Shown: positions 31,755-41,713, numbered from the stretch's first letter. The stretch is 64,000 nucleotides of DNA from Bacillus sp. USDA818B3_A (GCF_009928415.1 NZ_JAABNN010000002.1:310001-374000), one strand, 5' to 3'. A program made the numbers and translations. Notes: a model not told the origin generated them from the letters alone.

Positions 31755-34358
31755 TTAGACTCCTTCAAAAGCCTGTTGATAAATTTCCGCAAGTTCACTG
31801 ATAAACGGCTGTTTTGGATTGGCAATTGTATCTTGATCATCGAAGGCAGTCTCTGCCAGTTGGGCGATCTTACTTTCGAATATCTCTTTTTTTACACCAT
31901 TGGCTTGAATACTCATTGGAATATCCAGCTCGTTGGCTAAACCAATCACAGCCTTTATTAAACTATCAATTCCTTCCTCAGCAGTACTCGCAGGAAGACC
32001 AAGAAATCTAGCAATTTCTGCATAGCGTTCATCCGCAATAAAGTATTCATATTTAGGATAGGTCATGAATTTATTTGGTTTTGCGGCATTATATCGGATC
32101 ACATGCGGTAAAAGTATGGCATTTGCACGACCATGCGATAGATTAAATTCAGCTCCTAACGCATGTGCAAGGCTATGGTTGATTCCTAAGAAAGAGTTAG
32201 CAAAAGCCATCCCGGCGATCGTTGAAGCATTATGCATTTTTTCCCGGGCCAGTTCATCACTGCCATCCCGATACGCTCTTGGCAGGTATTGAAATACAAG
32301 CTGTATCGCTTTTAGTGCAAGTCCATCTGTATAATCATTTGCCAGAACCGAAACATACGCTTCAATTGCATGTGTCAGAACATCCATTCCTGTATCAGCA
32401 GTTACCTGTTTTGGTACAGTCATTACGAACTGTGGGTCTACTATCGCTACATCAGGAGTTAATTGAAAATCGGCAATCGGAAACTTAATATTCACTTTTT
32501 TGTCTGTTATAACAGAGAATGCCGTCACTTCTGACCCTGTCCCAGAAGTAGTTGGAATCGCCACAAATTTTGCCTTGGTCCCCATGACAGGGAATTTAAC
32601 AACACGTTTGGACGGATCAAAGAATTTTAGAGTTAAGCTCCGGAAATCTGTGTCAGGATGTTCGTAGAAGAGCCACATGGCTTTGGCTGCATCCATAACC
32701 GAACCACCGCCAAGTGCAATAATGCAATCTGGCTGGAACTGACGCATTCTTTCAGAACCATCCATGACAGTTTCTATACTCGGCTCAGGTTCAATAGTAG
32801 AAAAAGTTTCAAATTGAATACTATTTTGATTCTTCTTTAAGTAGTATAAGACCTTATCGACATACCCATTTTTCAACGGACTCCCACTTGTAACAATAAA
32901 TGCTTTGTTGATACCTGGAATAGCGGCTAAGGTTTGAATGGAGTTCCTCTCAAAGAAAACTTGTGATGGGACTTTAAACCACTGTGTAAACGTCCTTCTT
33001 TTCGCCACCTTTTTTATGTTCATGAGATTTTGGGCTCCAACGTTCTGTGATACTGAGTTTCCTCCATAGGTTCCGCATCCTATTGTTAATGAAGGTAATG
33101 ATGTATTATAGATATCTCCGATCGCACCATGAGTGGATGGGGTGTTAACGATAATTCGTCCAGCTTTCAACCGGATGGAAAAAATATCAACTAAATCCTG
33201 GTTGGATGTATGAATGGCTGCGGAATGGCCTAATCCTCCATATTCCAAGGTTTCATCGGCAATCTGTACGCCTTCAGCAAAACTATTAACCTTGTAGCAT
33301 GCCAATATCGGACTTAACTTTTCGCAGGATAACGGCTCATTCGGACCGACTTCCTCTAACTCAGCAATTAATATTTTAGTATGGGCAGGAACCTTTATTC
33401 CGGCAAGCTTGGCAATCATAACAGCAGGCAGGCCTACAATTAAATTATTAATTGTTCCTTTTTTTCCAAAAATGACTGCCTTTTCCAGCATTTCAAGTTC
33501 TTGTGGACTTAGAAAATAGCAATTATTAGAAATGAACTCCTGCTTTACCTCTTTATATATTTCTTGGTCAATAATTAGGGCTTGTTCTGAAGCACAAATC
33601 ATACCGTTATCAAATGTCTTAGAGAGAATAACGTCGTTGACAGCCCTCTTGATATTGGCTGTTTTTTCAATATAACAAGGGACATTCCCTGCGCCAACTC
33701 CTAGTGCAGGTTTTCCTGAACTGTAGGCCGCCTTTACTAAGTTAGGTCCGCCTGTAGCGAGGATAAGTGAGATCTTCGGATGTCTCATTAAGATACGAAA
33801 GGCTTCATGTGACGGTGATTCAATCCACTGGATGCAATTGTCGGGAGCTCCTGCTCTCATTGCCGCCGCCTTTAGTATTTCTGCTGTTTCTGAACAGCAT
33901 TTTTGACCATATTGTGGAAAGGCAAAAATAATTGGATTTCGAGTTTTTAGAGAAATTAAAGATTTAAAGATAACCGTAGATGTAGGGTTAGTTATTGGGA
34001 TGACACCAGCTATGATCCCTACTGGCTCGGCAATCTCGACCATCCCTTCATTTTCATTCTCACTAATGACCCCAACTGTCTTCATATCACGAATATTATT
34101 GTAGATAAATTCTGTAGCGAACATATTTTTAAAAACCTTGTCTTCATATACACCACGTCTAGTTTCCGTCACTGCAAGTTTGGCTAATTGTTTATGATTT
34201 TCAAGTGCGGCTAATGCCATTTCTTTCACAATTCTATCGATCATTTCCTGTGTATAGCAGCGAAATTCACCTAAAGCCTTTTCGGCATTCGTTGCTAACG
34301 TATCAATAGCGTTTGAAACTGTTTGTTTTTCTTGAACTGCTTTTTCTTCTACAGCCAT
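31755..34358 (-). CDS. adhE: Bifunctional acetaldehyde-CoA/alcohol dehydrogenase AdhE
   Basis: This 867-residue fusion converts acetyl-CoA to ethanol with two NADH. Residues about 1-440 are the CoA-acylating aldehyde dehydrogenase, with catalytic Cys in NGMICASEQALI. About 450-867 is the iron-dependent alcohol dehydrogenase, with IALGGGSVMDAAKAMWLF, the metal region MDVLTHAIEAYVSVLAND, and SLAHALGAEFNLSHGRANA. The ATG at 34358 has GAGGTGATCCTA; the upstream in-frame ATG at 34424 has no site. AdhE usually works under oxygen limitation. No confident Rex or FNR site was found in its leader. It lies directly upstream of PHA locus 1 and may be co-transcribed with it. Confidence 0.96.
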   Translation of the reverse strand: MAVEEKAVQEKQTVSNAIDTLATNAEKALGEFRCYTQEMIDRIVKEMALAALENHKQLAKLAVTETRRGVYEDKVFKNMFATEFIYNNIRDMKTVGVISENENEGMVEIAEPVGIIAGVIPITNPTSTVIFKSLISLKTRNPIIFAFPQYGQKCCSETAEILKAAAMRAGAPDNCIQWIESPSHEAFRILMRHPKISLILATGGPNLVKAAYSSGKPALGVGAGNVPCYIEKTANIKRAVNDVILSKTFDNGMICASEQALIIDQEIYKEVKQEFISNNCYFLSPQELEMLEKAVIFGKKGTINNLIVGLPAVMIAKLAGIKVPAHTKILIAELEEVGPNEPLSCEKLSPILACYKVNSFAEGVQIADETLEYGGLGHSAAIHTSNQDLVDIFSIRLKAGRIIVNTPSTHGAIGDIYNTSLPSLTIGCGTYGGNSVSQNVGAQNLMNIKKVAKRRTFTQWFKVPSQVFFERNSIQTLAAIPGINKAFIVTSGSPLKNGYVDKVLYYLKKNQNSIQFETFSTIEPEPSIETVMDGSERMRQFQPDCIIALGGGSVMDAAKAMWLFYEHPDTDFRSLTLKFFDPSKRVVKFPVMGTKAKFVAIPTTSGTGSEVTAFSVITDKKVNIKFPIADFQLTPDVAIVDPQFVMTVPKQVTADTGMDVLTHAIEAYVSVLANDYTDGLALKAIQLVFQYLPRAYRDGSDELAREKMHNASTIAGMAFANSFLGINHSLAHALGAEFNLSHGRANAILLPHVIRYNAAKPNKFMTYPKYEYFIADERYAEIARFLGLPASTAEEGIDSLIKAVIGLANELDIPMSIQANGVKKEIFESKIAQLAETAFDDQDTIANPKQPFISELAEIYQQAFEGV

Positions 34359-34544
34359 TAGGATCACCTCAAAATTTGTCAATCTTCTACAAATACAAAA
34401 TGAACGAACAAACGAAAACTCCAATTTTTACTTCTGGCTAAAATATATCACTTTGGAAATGTCGAAATACGTAGAAATTTGCGAGGAAATGAATGAATAG
34501 CCATTCATTTTGTAAAAGTTCAATAAATGTTCATAATTAGCGAT

Positions 34545-34588
34545 AAAAAAAGGCCATAAACCCTATATGAAAGAGTTTATGGCCTTTT
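34545..34588. terminator. Terminator of ppc
   Basis: AAAGGCCATAAA pairs with TTTATGGCCTTT, followed on the minus strand by a T run. It separates ppc from adhE. Confidence 0.9.
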
Positions 34589-34597
34589 CGTTTGATA

Positions 34598-37354
34598 TCA
34601 GCCTGTATTACGAAGTCCCGCTGAAATACCACTAATGGTAAGGAGCACTTCGGTTAATAGTTCATCATTGGTATCTTGCTTACGCAGTTCTTTAATCAGT
34701 TCAACTTGTAAAAAGTTTAATGGGTCTACGTATGGATTTCTTCTAAAAACTGATTCTTTAATATTTGGAGTATGGTCTAGTAATTCCTTATCTCCAGTAA
34801 TTTTTAGCAGAATATCTTTTGTTGTTTCGTATTCCTCTAGGATATTCGTAAATATCCTGTCCGCAATCGTTTTATCTTCAACAAGTGATAAATATTCTTT
34901 TGCAGTATGGATATCAGCTTTCATTAACGCCATGTTCAAATTATCAATCGTTGATTTGAAGAATGGCCATTTTAAATACATTTCCTGTAGAAGCTGTAAA
35001 TTGGCCTCATCTTTGGATGCAAAGCTTTCTAAACCTGTTCCAGCAGCATACCAAGCAGGTATAAGCTGACGGCTTTGTGTCCAGGCAAATACCCATGGAA
35101 TGGCCCTTAAGTCCTCAAAGCGGCCTTTATTTTTACGGCTCATCGGTCTTGATCCGATGTTTAAGTCGCCAATTTCCTTAAGTGGAGTGGCTTGATTAAA
35201 GTAAGTAAGGAAATCAGGGTCTTCAAAAACAAGTGACTGGTATTTGGATAAGGCATAACCAGAAATTTCCTCAATGGCTTCTTCCCACGCACCGTCGCGT
35301 AACTCCTCCTGACCTTTTTGCGAAACGTGTGCAACTAATAGAAGGAGGGTCGATGTTGCCTGTTCTAAGCTGCGATAAGCAATATCTTCCAGTAAATATC
35401 TCGAAGATAAAACCTCACCTTGCTCAGTGATTTTTACCCCATCACCAACGGTTTCAGCCGGCTGCGATAGAATGCTCTTATTTAGCGTACCGCCGCCTCG
35501 GCCTAATGAACCGCCTCGGCCATGGAAAAACTTCGGACCGATGTTGTATCTTTTCGCCAACTCATGAATTTCAATCTGGGCTTTATACAGCTTCCAGTTC
35601 GCCGTTAATGTCCCTCCGTCTTTACTTCCATCGGAGTAGCCAAGCATGATCTCCTGCTGGTTCCCTAAAATTTCCAAATGTTTACGGTAAATTGGCATTT
35701 CAAATAGGGTTTGCATAATTTCCGGACCCGCTGTTAAGTCATCAATCGTTTCTAAAAGCGGTGCAACATTTAGGTGGCTTTCAAGTGTACCGTCCGCATG
35801 AAGACGATATAGACCAGCTTCTTTAGCAAAAACAAGTACTTCTAATAAGTCACTTGCAGATCTTGTCATACTCACAAGATAAACGGAGATTGCACGTTTG
35901 CCAAATACATCATGTGCCTCCTTTATCATTTGGAATACTTTGATCATTTCTTGTGTTTCTGCTGTATAGTCTTCATTCAAAAGTAAAAGTGGGCGTGGAT
36001 CCATTAGGATCTTTTCAAGCAGCTGTAATTTTTCCTGTTCAGAAAGCTCTGCATAGTTTTCAGTCATTCTGACTTTGCGCAGGATTTCTGTCATTGCCGC
36101 CTCATGTTCTCCGCTATGATTTCTGATATCAAGCGTAGCCAAGTGGAAGGCGAATAATTGTACTTGTCTGATTAACTTTTGGATGGTCTTTAACTCATGA
36201 TCACTAGGATGATGTTTTTTAAGACTTCTATTAATCATTTTTAAGTCAGCGAGTAATTCATCTGCTGTATTATAGCCAATCTCTGATTTACCTACCTGCC
36301 TAACGCGTTCAATAATCACCGCAACGACACGACGGTAAACCTCTGTTTGATTTGGCCACTTTTTATCATCTGTTAAGTATAAATCTTCTTTTTCCTCAAG
36401 GAATGTAAGAATTTCCTGATCGACATTCACCCTTGTTGAAGAGTGGCTGTATCTTTTCATAATTTCTACTAACACGCTTTTATATTTCTTTAATACTAAT
36501 CTTCGATGTCTTTTTAATGTTTCCCATGTTACATCACTGGTTACGTTCGGATTACCATCGCGGTCCCCGCCAATCCATGATCCAAAACGTAGGAAGTTAG
36601 GAACATTCCAAGAGCTATCTGGGTAATATCTTTCAAGGCAATTTGCTACCTCCTGATGAATTTCAGGAAGGACCTCAAAAAGGGTTTGATCAAAATAATA
36701 AAGACCATTACGTACTTCATCCAACACTGTTGGCTTGTGGTCACGTAATTCATCGGTCTGCCAAAGAATCGCTACCTCGTTAAATAGACTGTCCTCAAGC
36801 TTTTTCTGTTCCCTAGCCGATAAAAGCGGATGATCCAAATTTTTTAAAATAGCGGCAATTCTCTGCTGAATCTCGAGAATAGAACGTTTGGTAGCCTCAG
36901 TCGGATGAGCAGTTATGACGAGCTCTAGAGATAATGTGTTTAAGGCCTTTTGAATAATATCTTCACTAATTTCATGCTCTTTTAACTTAAGAATGGCACT
37001 CTCAATAGATGCAGGCTGAACATTATTTCCTTCTTCCATCTGATATTGTCTGCGTCTGCGAATACGGTGATTTTGTTCCGCGGCATTTATTAAATGGAAA
37101 TACATTGAAAATGCTCGGATGACTTGTTTACGCAATGGAGTATCAAGGCTAGAAATCTCCTTCTTTAATTCCACGTAAATTCCTTCGTCAAAGTGCTCGC
37201 GTAATGTTTTACACATGAGCCTTATCTTTTCCACCTTATCTAATAGCTCGGGACCGACATGATTAACAAGGATTTCACCAAGCATATTTCCTAGTAATTT
37301 AACATCGCGACGCAATGGAAGACTGCTGTCATTTACTTTCAATTCTGTTGTCAT
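34598..37354 (-). CDS. ppc: Phosphoenolpyruvate carboxylase
   Basis: This 918-residue enzyme makes oxaloacetate from PEP and bicarbonate. Signature segments are VITAHPTEATKRSILE (about 152-167) with the catalytic His, GYSDGSKDGGTLTANW (about 565-580), FHGRGGSLGRGGG (about 600-612) with its Arg pair, GSRPMSRK (about 720), and the C-terminal RNTG. All the usual catalytic motifs are intact. It replenishes the TCA cycle. The start is ATG with GAAGGTGATAG. It is transcribed in the same direction as adhE and separated from it by a terminator and ~240 bases, so it is probably a separate unit. Confidence 0.97.
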   Translation of the reverse strand: MTTELKVNDSSLPLRRDVKLLGNMLGEILVNHVGPELLDKVEKIRLMCKTLREHFDEGIYVELKKEISSLDTPLRKQVIRAFSMYFHLINAAEQNHRIRRRRQYQMEEGNNVQPASIESAILKLKEHEISEDIIQKALNTLSLELVITAHPTEATKRSILEIQQRIAAILKNLDHPLLSAREQKKLEDSLFNEVAILWQTDELRDHKPTVLDEVRNGLYYFDQTLFEVLPEIHQEVANCLERYYPDSSWNVPNFLRFGSWIGGDRDGNPNVTSDVTWETLKRHRRLVLKKYKSVLVEIMKRYSHSSTRVNVDQEILTFLEEKEDLYLTDDKKWPNQTEVYRRVVAVIIERVRQVGKSEIGYNTADELLADLKMINRSLKKHHPSDHELKTIQKLIRQVQLFAFHLATLDIRNHSGEHEAAMTEILRKVRMTENYAELSEQEKLQLLEKILMDPRPLLLLNEDYTAETQEMIKVFQMIKEAHDVFGKRAISVYLVSMTRSASDLLEVLVFAKEAGLYRLHADGTLESHLNVAPLLETIDDLTAGPEIMQTLFEMPIYRKHLEILGNQQEIMLGYSDGSKDGGTLTANWKLYKAQIEIHELAKRYNIGPKFFHGRGGSLGRGGGTLNKSILSQPAETVGDGVKITEQGEVLSSRYLLEDIAYRSLEQATSTLLLLVAHVSQKGQEELRDGAWEEAIEEISGYALSKYQSLVFEDPDFLTYFNQATPLKEIGDLNIGSRPMSRKNKGRFEDLRAIPWVFAWTQSRQLIPAWYAAGTGLESFASKDEANLQLLQEMYLKWPFFKSTIDNLNMALMKADIHTAKEYLSLVEDKTIADRIFTNILEEYETTKDILLKITGDKELLDHTPNIKESVFRRNPYVDPLNFLQVELIKELRKQDTNDELLTEVLLTISGISAGLRNTG

Positions 37355-37463
37355 TCTATCACCTTCCCCTTAATTCAAAAAATTCATTAAATTTTTTATA
37401 TATAAATATAACATATATTTTCAAAACATGTTCAACTTTTTGTCTCGCTATTCTATTTTTTCT

Positions 37464-37508
37464 AAAAAAAATAAACCTGACTGTCATTTTACAGGTTTAT
37501 TTTTCTTT
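37464..37508. terminator. Bidirectional terminator after the cadherin-like gene
   Basis: AAATAAACCTG and CAGGTTTATTT form the stem; T-runs follow on both strands. It is placed after the 37526 stop. Confidence 0.85.
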
Positions 37509-37525
37509 ATTTACTAGGCTTCTCA

Positions 37526-38848
37526 TTAACTCTCTGTTCTATCAAACACTAGTACATAGGTTTTCCGATCAGTGTCATCGTAGGTAACCCTAATGGAAAT
37601 AACTGTTTTATTATCCTCGTCTAACTGGATGGTTTTACTAGTTCCACCTTCAATTGTAATATCCGAACTGCTGGAACTTGCTGTTGGACTGATAGTAACC
37701 GTTTGTGTATCACTTGGAACGGAAATATGGTAGGTATACTCGCTTGAAGTAAATGTGCTGTCCCATGTTCCTTCAGATACAGTCAGTTTTGACAGGGTAG
37801 CATTACTCGTTTTTTCAGTGGTGCCTGATGCTCCCTGCATAGCCCCCGCACCAGTTTGATTGGTTGTGTTCGTTTGACCTGAAGCAGGACTTCCAGCCTG
37901 AGCTGCGATTCCACTTCCGCTTTTTCCTGAAACATTACTTCCACTTTGAGTGAAACTGCTACTTCCTGATGGAACGGATCCTCCATTACCGGATGGGGTT
38001 GATCCACCGCTTCCTGTTGAGGTTGACCCACTGCCTCCTGATTGAGTTGATCCGCTGCTTCCTGATTGAGTTGATCCGCTGCTTCCTGATTGAGTTGATC
38101 CGCTGCTTCCACCTTGTGCAGGGGTTTTACCTGTTTCTTGCGATGCAGCTTGACGTTCCACATGAATCGTATACCTTAGTTTCGAGCCATTCTCAGCAGT
38201 CACCGCAATAAGTATATCCGATTTGCCTACAGGTATATTCACCAGCACACCGTTCTCGGTAACTTCCGCCCCATTTAGTTCCACTACTGCTGTTTTTTCT
38301 TCAGCAGTTGGCAAAACTGTAATAGTTTGTGTTGAATTAGGCAGTTGTACATTATATTCTTTCACGGCTGAAGAAAAGGCAGGAGATAGTTTCCCCGTTG
38401 ATAATTTGATATTTTGCAGTAAATTATTACTATTTTGCTCTCTATTTACAGTTAAAGTGTAGGTATTCGTTAAATTTGTGCTGGAATCCTTTACTGTGAT
38501 AAGAAAGATATTTTGCCCGGTTTGCAATGAGTATGAATCAGCTGTACCGCTTGCCACCGTTTTATTGTTGATGCTGATTATGGAATTGGCATTGCTTCCT
38601 TCAACAAAAATTTGAATGGATTCCGTTTCATTGTCAACTGCAGCTGAGTATTGATTAATATCTGCTGAAAAGTCTTGATCGAGCTTGACTCCTTCAATTT
38701 CGAGTTTGGCAAGTGTATTGGATGTTTGACTTACTTGTGTCACAACCTCTTCAGCATAGACAGTTGGCAGATTGTAGCCTGTTCCGAGACCAAGTATGGA
38801 GACAATAAGGACAGCATTGAGTCCCTTTTTGGGTATTTTGGTTAGCAT
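37526..38848 (-). CDS. Secreted protein with three cadherin-like beta-sandwich domains and a Gly-Ser repeat
   Basis: The 440-residue product has a signal peptide (MLTKIPKKGLNAVLIVSILG, cleavage near VYAEE). Three domains of the cadherin-like beta-sandwich type follow at about 40-135 (begins LAKLEIEGV), 137-230 (LLQNIKLSTGKLSP), and 350-440 (ATLSKLTVSEGTWD). Between the second and third lies a ~110-residue Ser/Gly/Thr-rich linker with GSSGSTQS repeats. These domains occur in bacterial surface and adhesion proteins. There is no sortase motif. The function is not known. The ATG at 38848 has GGGAGGATTAACC. The linker repeats are encoded by a 24-bp tandem DNA repeat. Confidence 0.85.
   Translation of the reverse strand: MLTKIPKKGLNAVLIVSILGLGTGYNLPTVYAEEVVTQVSQTSNTLAKLEIEGVKLDQDFSADINQYSAAVDNETESIQIFVEGSNANSIISINNKTVASGTADSYSLQTGQNIFLITVKDSSTNLTNTYTLTVNREQNSNNLLQNIKLSTGKLSPAFSSAVKEYNVQLPNSTQTITVLPTAEEKTAVVELNGAEVTENGVLVNIPVGKSDILIAVTAENGSKLRYTIHVERQAASQETGKTPAQGGSSGSTQSGSSGSTQSGSSGSTQSGGSGSTSTGSGGSTPSGNGGSVPSGSSSFTQSGSNVSGKSGSGIAAQAGSPASGQTNTTNQTGAGAMQGASGTTEKTSNATLSKLTVSEGTWDSTFTSSEYTYHISVPSDTQTVTISPTASSSSSDITIEGGTSKTIQLDEDNKTVISIRVTYDDTDRKTYVLVFDRTES
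38031..38102 (-). repeat. Three tandem 24-bp repeats within the linker coding sequence
   Basis: Three nearly identical copies of a 24-bp unit (one base differs in the first) encode GSSGSTQS-type octapeptides on the minus strand. Such in-frame repeats can vary in number by slippage, changing linker length. Confidence 0.85.
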
Positions 38849-39024
38849 GGTTAATCCTCCCACTTTTACTAAGTGATTTTGGACTAACCTTACCATGGGA
38901 TGCTTAAGATAATCTTAATTTTTATTTATGTACCCGTTAAGTGTTTACCCTCTTACAAAATGAATGAAACCTACTTTTTTAAAAAAATACCCCAACCCTG
39001 ATAAGAGGATTGCGGCTTGGACAG

Positions 39025-39474
39025 CTACCTATTATTAAATTCTTCGAGTTTGGAAGAGATGGCAGCTGCCACCTCCTCATCGGACAGGTTGACGCCCTTT
39101 TTGAAAAGAGTATTGGCGAGTGTTCCCATGGGGCCTGTTGCATTTATATCAAGGAATCCGGTCAGCCGTGTCCTTTGTTTGTTTAATGCTTTTGCCTCAA
39201 AGTATCCCTCCCCAAGATACTTTTCATTTTTTCGTCGAAGTTCAAAGCTTACTTTGCTTGGTTCATTCCACTCTTTGATATCAATTATTAAAATGACCTT
39301 TTTTTTCATAACGCCAAGATCACTTTTAAATTCCCAGCTGATTTGCCGATCATTTATTTTTTGATGTTGAATATAGCCCGGGACTAGCGGTGCCCAATTA
39401 TTTTCATCTCGAATAAAGTCCCATATGACTTCAATCGGGATATCTAATTCTAAGTGTTGTAGTTCGCTTGGCAT
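39025..39474 (-). CDS. SRPBCC/CoxG-like lipid-binding-fold protein
   Basis: This 149-residue protein has the START-like SRPBCC fold: an N-terminal strand and helix (LDIPIEVIWDFIRDENNWAPLVPG), alternating strands, and a C-terminal helix beginning GTLANTLFKKGVNLSDEEVA. The GYIQHQKINDRQISWEFK stretch is typical of CoxG-type members (carbon monoxide dehydrogenase subunit G-like), though no CO dehydrogenase genes are here. The ligand is unknown. The start is ATG with AGAGGGATAC. It lies 102 bases downstream of the aminotransferase gene, which ends in its own terminator, so it is probably a separate transcript. Confidence 0.8.
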   Translation of the reverse strand: MPSELQHLELDIPIEVIWDFIRDENNWAPLVPGYIQHQKINDRQISWEFKSDLGVMKKKVILIIDIKEWNEPSKVSFELRRKNEKYLGEGYFEAKALNKQRTRLTGFLDINATGPMGTLANTLFKKGVNLSDEEVAAAISSKLEEFNNR

Positions 39475-39502
39475 GATTGTATCCCTCTTTCATTAGCAAT
39501 GT

Positions 39503-39534
39503 AAAAGACCTTCATGGGCTGAAGGTCTTTTTTT
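39503..39534. terminator. Terminator after the aminotransferase gene
   Basis: AAAGACCTTCA and TGAAGGTCTTT pair with a T-run; on the minus strand this follows the 39577 stop. Confidence 0.8.
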
Positions 39535-39576
39535 AAATATATATATGTTAGCTTAATTGTTAATAGAATAATATCG

Positions 39577-40758
39577 TTAATTGTTTATTAAACGCTCAGT
39601 TAAAAATTGCTCAATTCTTTCAGCTGCCTGGGATAGTTGTTCGCTAGGCTGAACTAAGGCAATGCGGACATACCCCTCCCCTAGTGCACCAAAAGCGTCA
39701 CCCGGGATAACAGCTACACCAGCTTTTTCAATTAATTCAAACGCAAATTGACGAGACGTCCATCCCTCAGGTATCTTCGCCCAGACAAACATCGTGGCTT
39801 TTGATTTTTCGACCTGCCAGCCGCTTTTCAAGAGCCCGGAAATCAATGTATCCCTGCGGTGCTCATATTCCCTGACCTGCTCGCGAAGATAGGAAAAATC
39901 CGAAGTTAGTGCTTTTACTGCTGCCTGCTGAATCGGATAAAATACCCCATAATCGATATTCGATTTAAATGTTGCTAATAGATGAATGGCTTGTTCATTT
40001 CCGACCACATACCCAATCCGGCAGCCGGCCATATTAAACGTTTTAGAAAGCGAGTTAAATTCTATCCCTACCTCTTTTGCCCCTTGAACAGACATAAAAC
40101 TAATTTGTGGATGATTATCAAAAATTAGTTCCGAATAAGCAAAATCATGCACAACTAAAATGTTATATGTCTTTGCAAATTCTATAACTTCTTCAAAAAA
40201 AACCTTATCTCCCAAGGCGGTTACCGGATTCCCAGGGTAACTAAGAATCATCATTTTCGTCTTCTGTAAAACTTCTTTAGGGATCTTATTTAAATCTGGT
40301 AAAAACCTATTCTCTGCAAGTAATGGCATCGGATAAATAATGCCGCCGGCAATATTGACACTCGCTTCATAAATGGGGTAACCAGGGTCTGGCACTAAAA
40401 CATATTCCCCAGGGTTAATGATGCTAGTTGCTAAATGAGCCAAACCGTCCTGAGAACCCATCAGCTGAAGGACCTCTTTTTCAGGATTCACATCTACCTC
40501 ATACCGCTGTTTATAGAAGTAACAAACTGCCTCATTAAATTCAGCGATTCCTCTTAAGGTATATCCATATTTACTTGTATCTTTTACTGCTTCTGCTAAT
40601 TGCTCGACAACAAAGGACGGCGGCGGCATATCCGGACTTCCGACACTTAGGTCGATAACGTTTTTTCCTTTTTTCATTGCCTCCATTTTCCTGTCAGCGA
40701 CTTCTTGAAAAATACTTGCTGACATTTTTTGCAGTTTTTCAGAACCGATGAGCTTCAT
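39577..40758 (-). CDS. Class I/II PLP aminotransferase (LL-diaminopimelate aminotransferase-like)
   Basis: This 393-residue fold-type I PLP enzyme has GSPDMPPPSFVVEQLAEAVKD near residue 40, SYPGNPVTALGDK near 170, DFAYSEL near 205, and FNSLSKTFNMAGCRIGY with the PLP Lys (about 233). Members of this group transaminate aspartate, alanine, aromatic or LL-diaminopimelate substrates, and the substrate is not readable from sequence. The ATG at 40758 has GAGGGG seven bases upstream; the one three codons earlier sits too close. Neighbours give no pathway context. Confidence 0.88.
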   Translation of the reverse strand: MKLIGSEKLQKMSASIFQEVADRKMEAMKKGKNVIDLSVGSPDMPPPSFVVEQLAEAVKDTSKYGYTLRGIAEFNEAVCYFYKQRYEVDVNPEKEVLQLMGSQDGLAHLATSIINPGEYVLVPDPGYPIYEASVNIAGGIIYPMPLLAENRFLPDLNKIPKEVLQKTKMMILSYPGNPVTALGDKVFFEEVIEFAKTYNILVVHDFAYSELIFDNHPQISFMSVQGAKEVGIEFNSLSKTFNMAGCRIGYVVGNEQAIHLLATFKSNIDYGVFYPIQQAAVKALTSDFSYLREQVREYEHRRDTLISGLLKSGWQVEKSKATMFVWAKIPEGWTSRQFAFELIEKAGVAVIPGDAFGALGEGYVRIALVQPSEQLSQAAERIEQFLTERLINN

Positions 40759-40900
40759 AGACATTCCCCTCAAATTTTGATACTTTCATAATTTTTTATT
40801 ATTTTAACATATTTCTAACTATATTGACCTTTTGAACTATTCTTTAAAAATAATTACGGTCACATCTGCAAAAGAAACTTTACTTGAAAAATTAAATAAC

Positions 40901-40924
40901 AAAAAGCCCTCCAAATGGGGGGCT
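40901..40924. terminator. Terminator of the nucleotidyltransferase gene
   Basis: AAGCCCTCC pairs with GGGGGGCT, followed by TTTTTGTT on the minus strand. Confidence 0.75.
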
Positions 40925-40939
40925 AAAATAAATCGTTTT

Positions 40940-41713
40940 TTACTTATTCCAGACTTCTTCCAGCATTTCTCTGAACAAGTGATCTAAATGGGGACTCATA
41001 ACTATCTTGGATACATTTTGTCTAGCGGCATATTCCTCTAAATGGTTAATTTCCTTATCAATGAACTCTTGAAGGATAGAAAGTTTTCCTTTATAGCTTG
41101 TCTGGTCACGATTCACTTTTCTGTCTATTAGAGATTGAATTTCGAACTTTACCACTTCCTCATTGATCACTTGCTCGATTAAAAGGGACAATTCATTTGG
41201 CGGGAAGCTGTTGTGCTTTTCTATCCATTTGCAAGCTAAGATAGGACGAATGACGTTCAAGCACCGCTTACTGTTCACGGAGATGCTTTGTTTACTATCC
41301 TTTAGACTACCTTTTGCCATTTTTAAATAATGAAAGAGAGCTGACTTTGGTTGGAATAATTGACTTTCGAGCTTTTTCATTTTTTTTAGCAGGGAAAATT
41401 CTTCATAGTAGACGATATGTGAATGAAGCCATTCCAACAAAGAAGGGTTTGATTTTTTAAAAAGCTGGAGGGCCTTTCGCAAATCCCATCCATTCATATC
41501 GAGCTGCTCATTGATTGGCAGCTCAATGACGTCGCGTTTTTGATCGATTGACAGGTACCAATCTAACGTATGAAGATAAATGAAGCGGACATCATAGTCA
41601 CTATCCTCTGAAGAGGTTCCCCAGGCCCGGCTTCCCGTTTCAACAGCAAAACATATTTTCACTTCAAATTGCTGCTCGATCTTTTTTAATTCCTTAATGA
41701 TGATTTCTTCCAC
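40940..41713 (-). CDS. RlaP-type predicted nucleotidyltransferase (YcgL-like)
   Basis: This 257-residue protein has the minimal nucleotidyltransferase core: ETGSRAWGTSSEDSDYDVRFIYL (about 25-47), with GS and DxD forming the metal site, then a helical C-terminal part containing MAKGSLKDSKQSISVNSKRC. The family (PF10127, RlaP/YcgL) is linked by others to RNA end repair or toxin-like chemistry, but the reaction is not established. GTG at 41713 follows GGAGAGGGTCAT. The gene is monocistronic, with its own terminator. Confidence 0.85.
   Translation of the reverse strand: MEEIIIKELKKIEQQFEVKICFAVETGSRAWGTSSEDSDYDVRFIYLHTLDWYLSIDQKRDVIELPINEQLDMNGWDLRKALQLFKKSNPSLLEWLHSHIVYYEEFSLLKKMKKLESQLFQPKSALFHYLKMAKGSLKDSKQSISVNSKRCLNVIRPILACKWIEKHNSFPPNELSLLIEQVINEEVVKFEIQSLIDRKVNRDQTSYKGKLSILQEFIDKEINHLEEYAARQNVSKIVMSPHLDHLFREMLEEVWNK

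Noticed and set aside
34359-34544. Rex or FNR site before adhE
   Set aside because: No TTGTGAA/TTCACAA or TGTGA/TCACA pair found; only AT-rich sequence.
37783-38163. 126-codon frame with repeated QEAADQLN units
   Set aside because: It is the other reading frame of the Gly-Ser repeat in the cadherin-like gene; no ribosome site.
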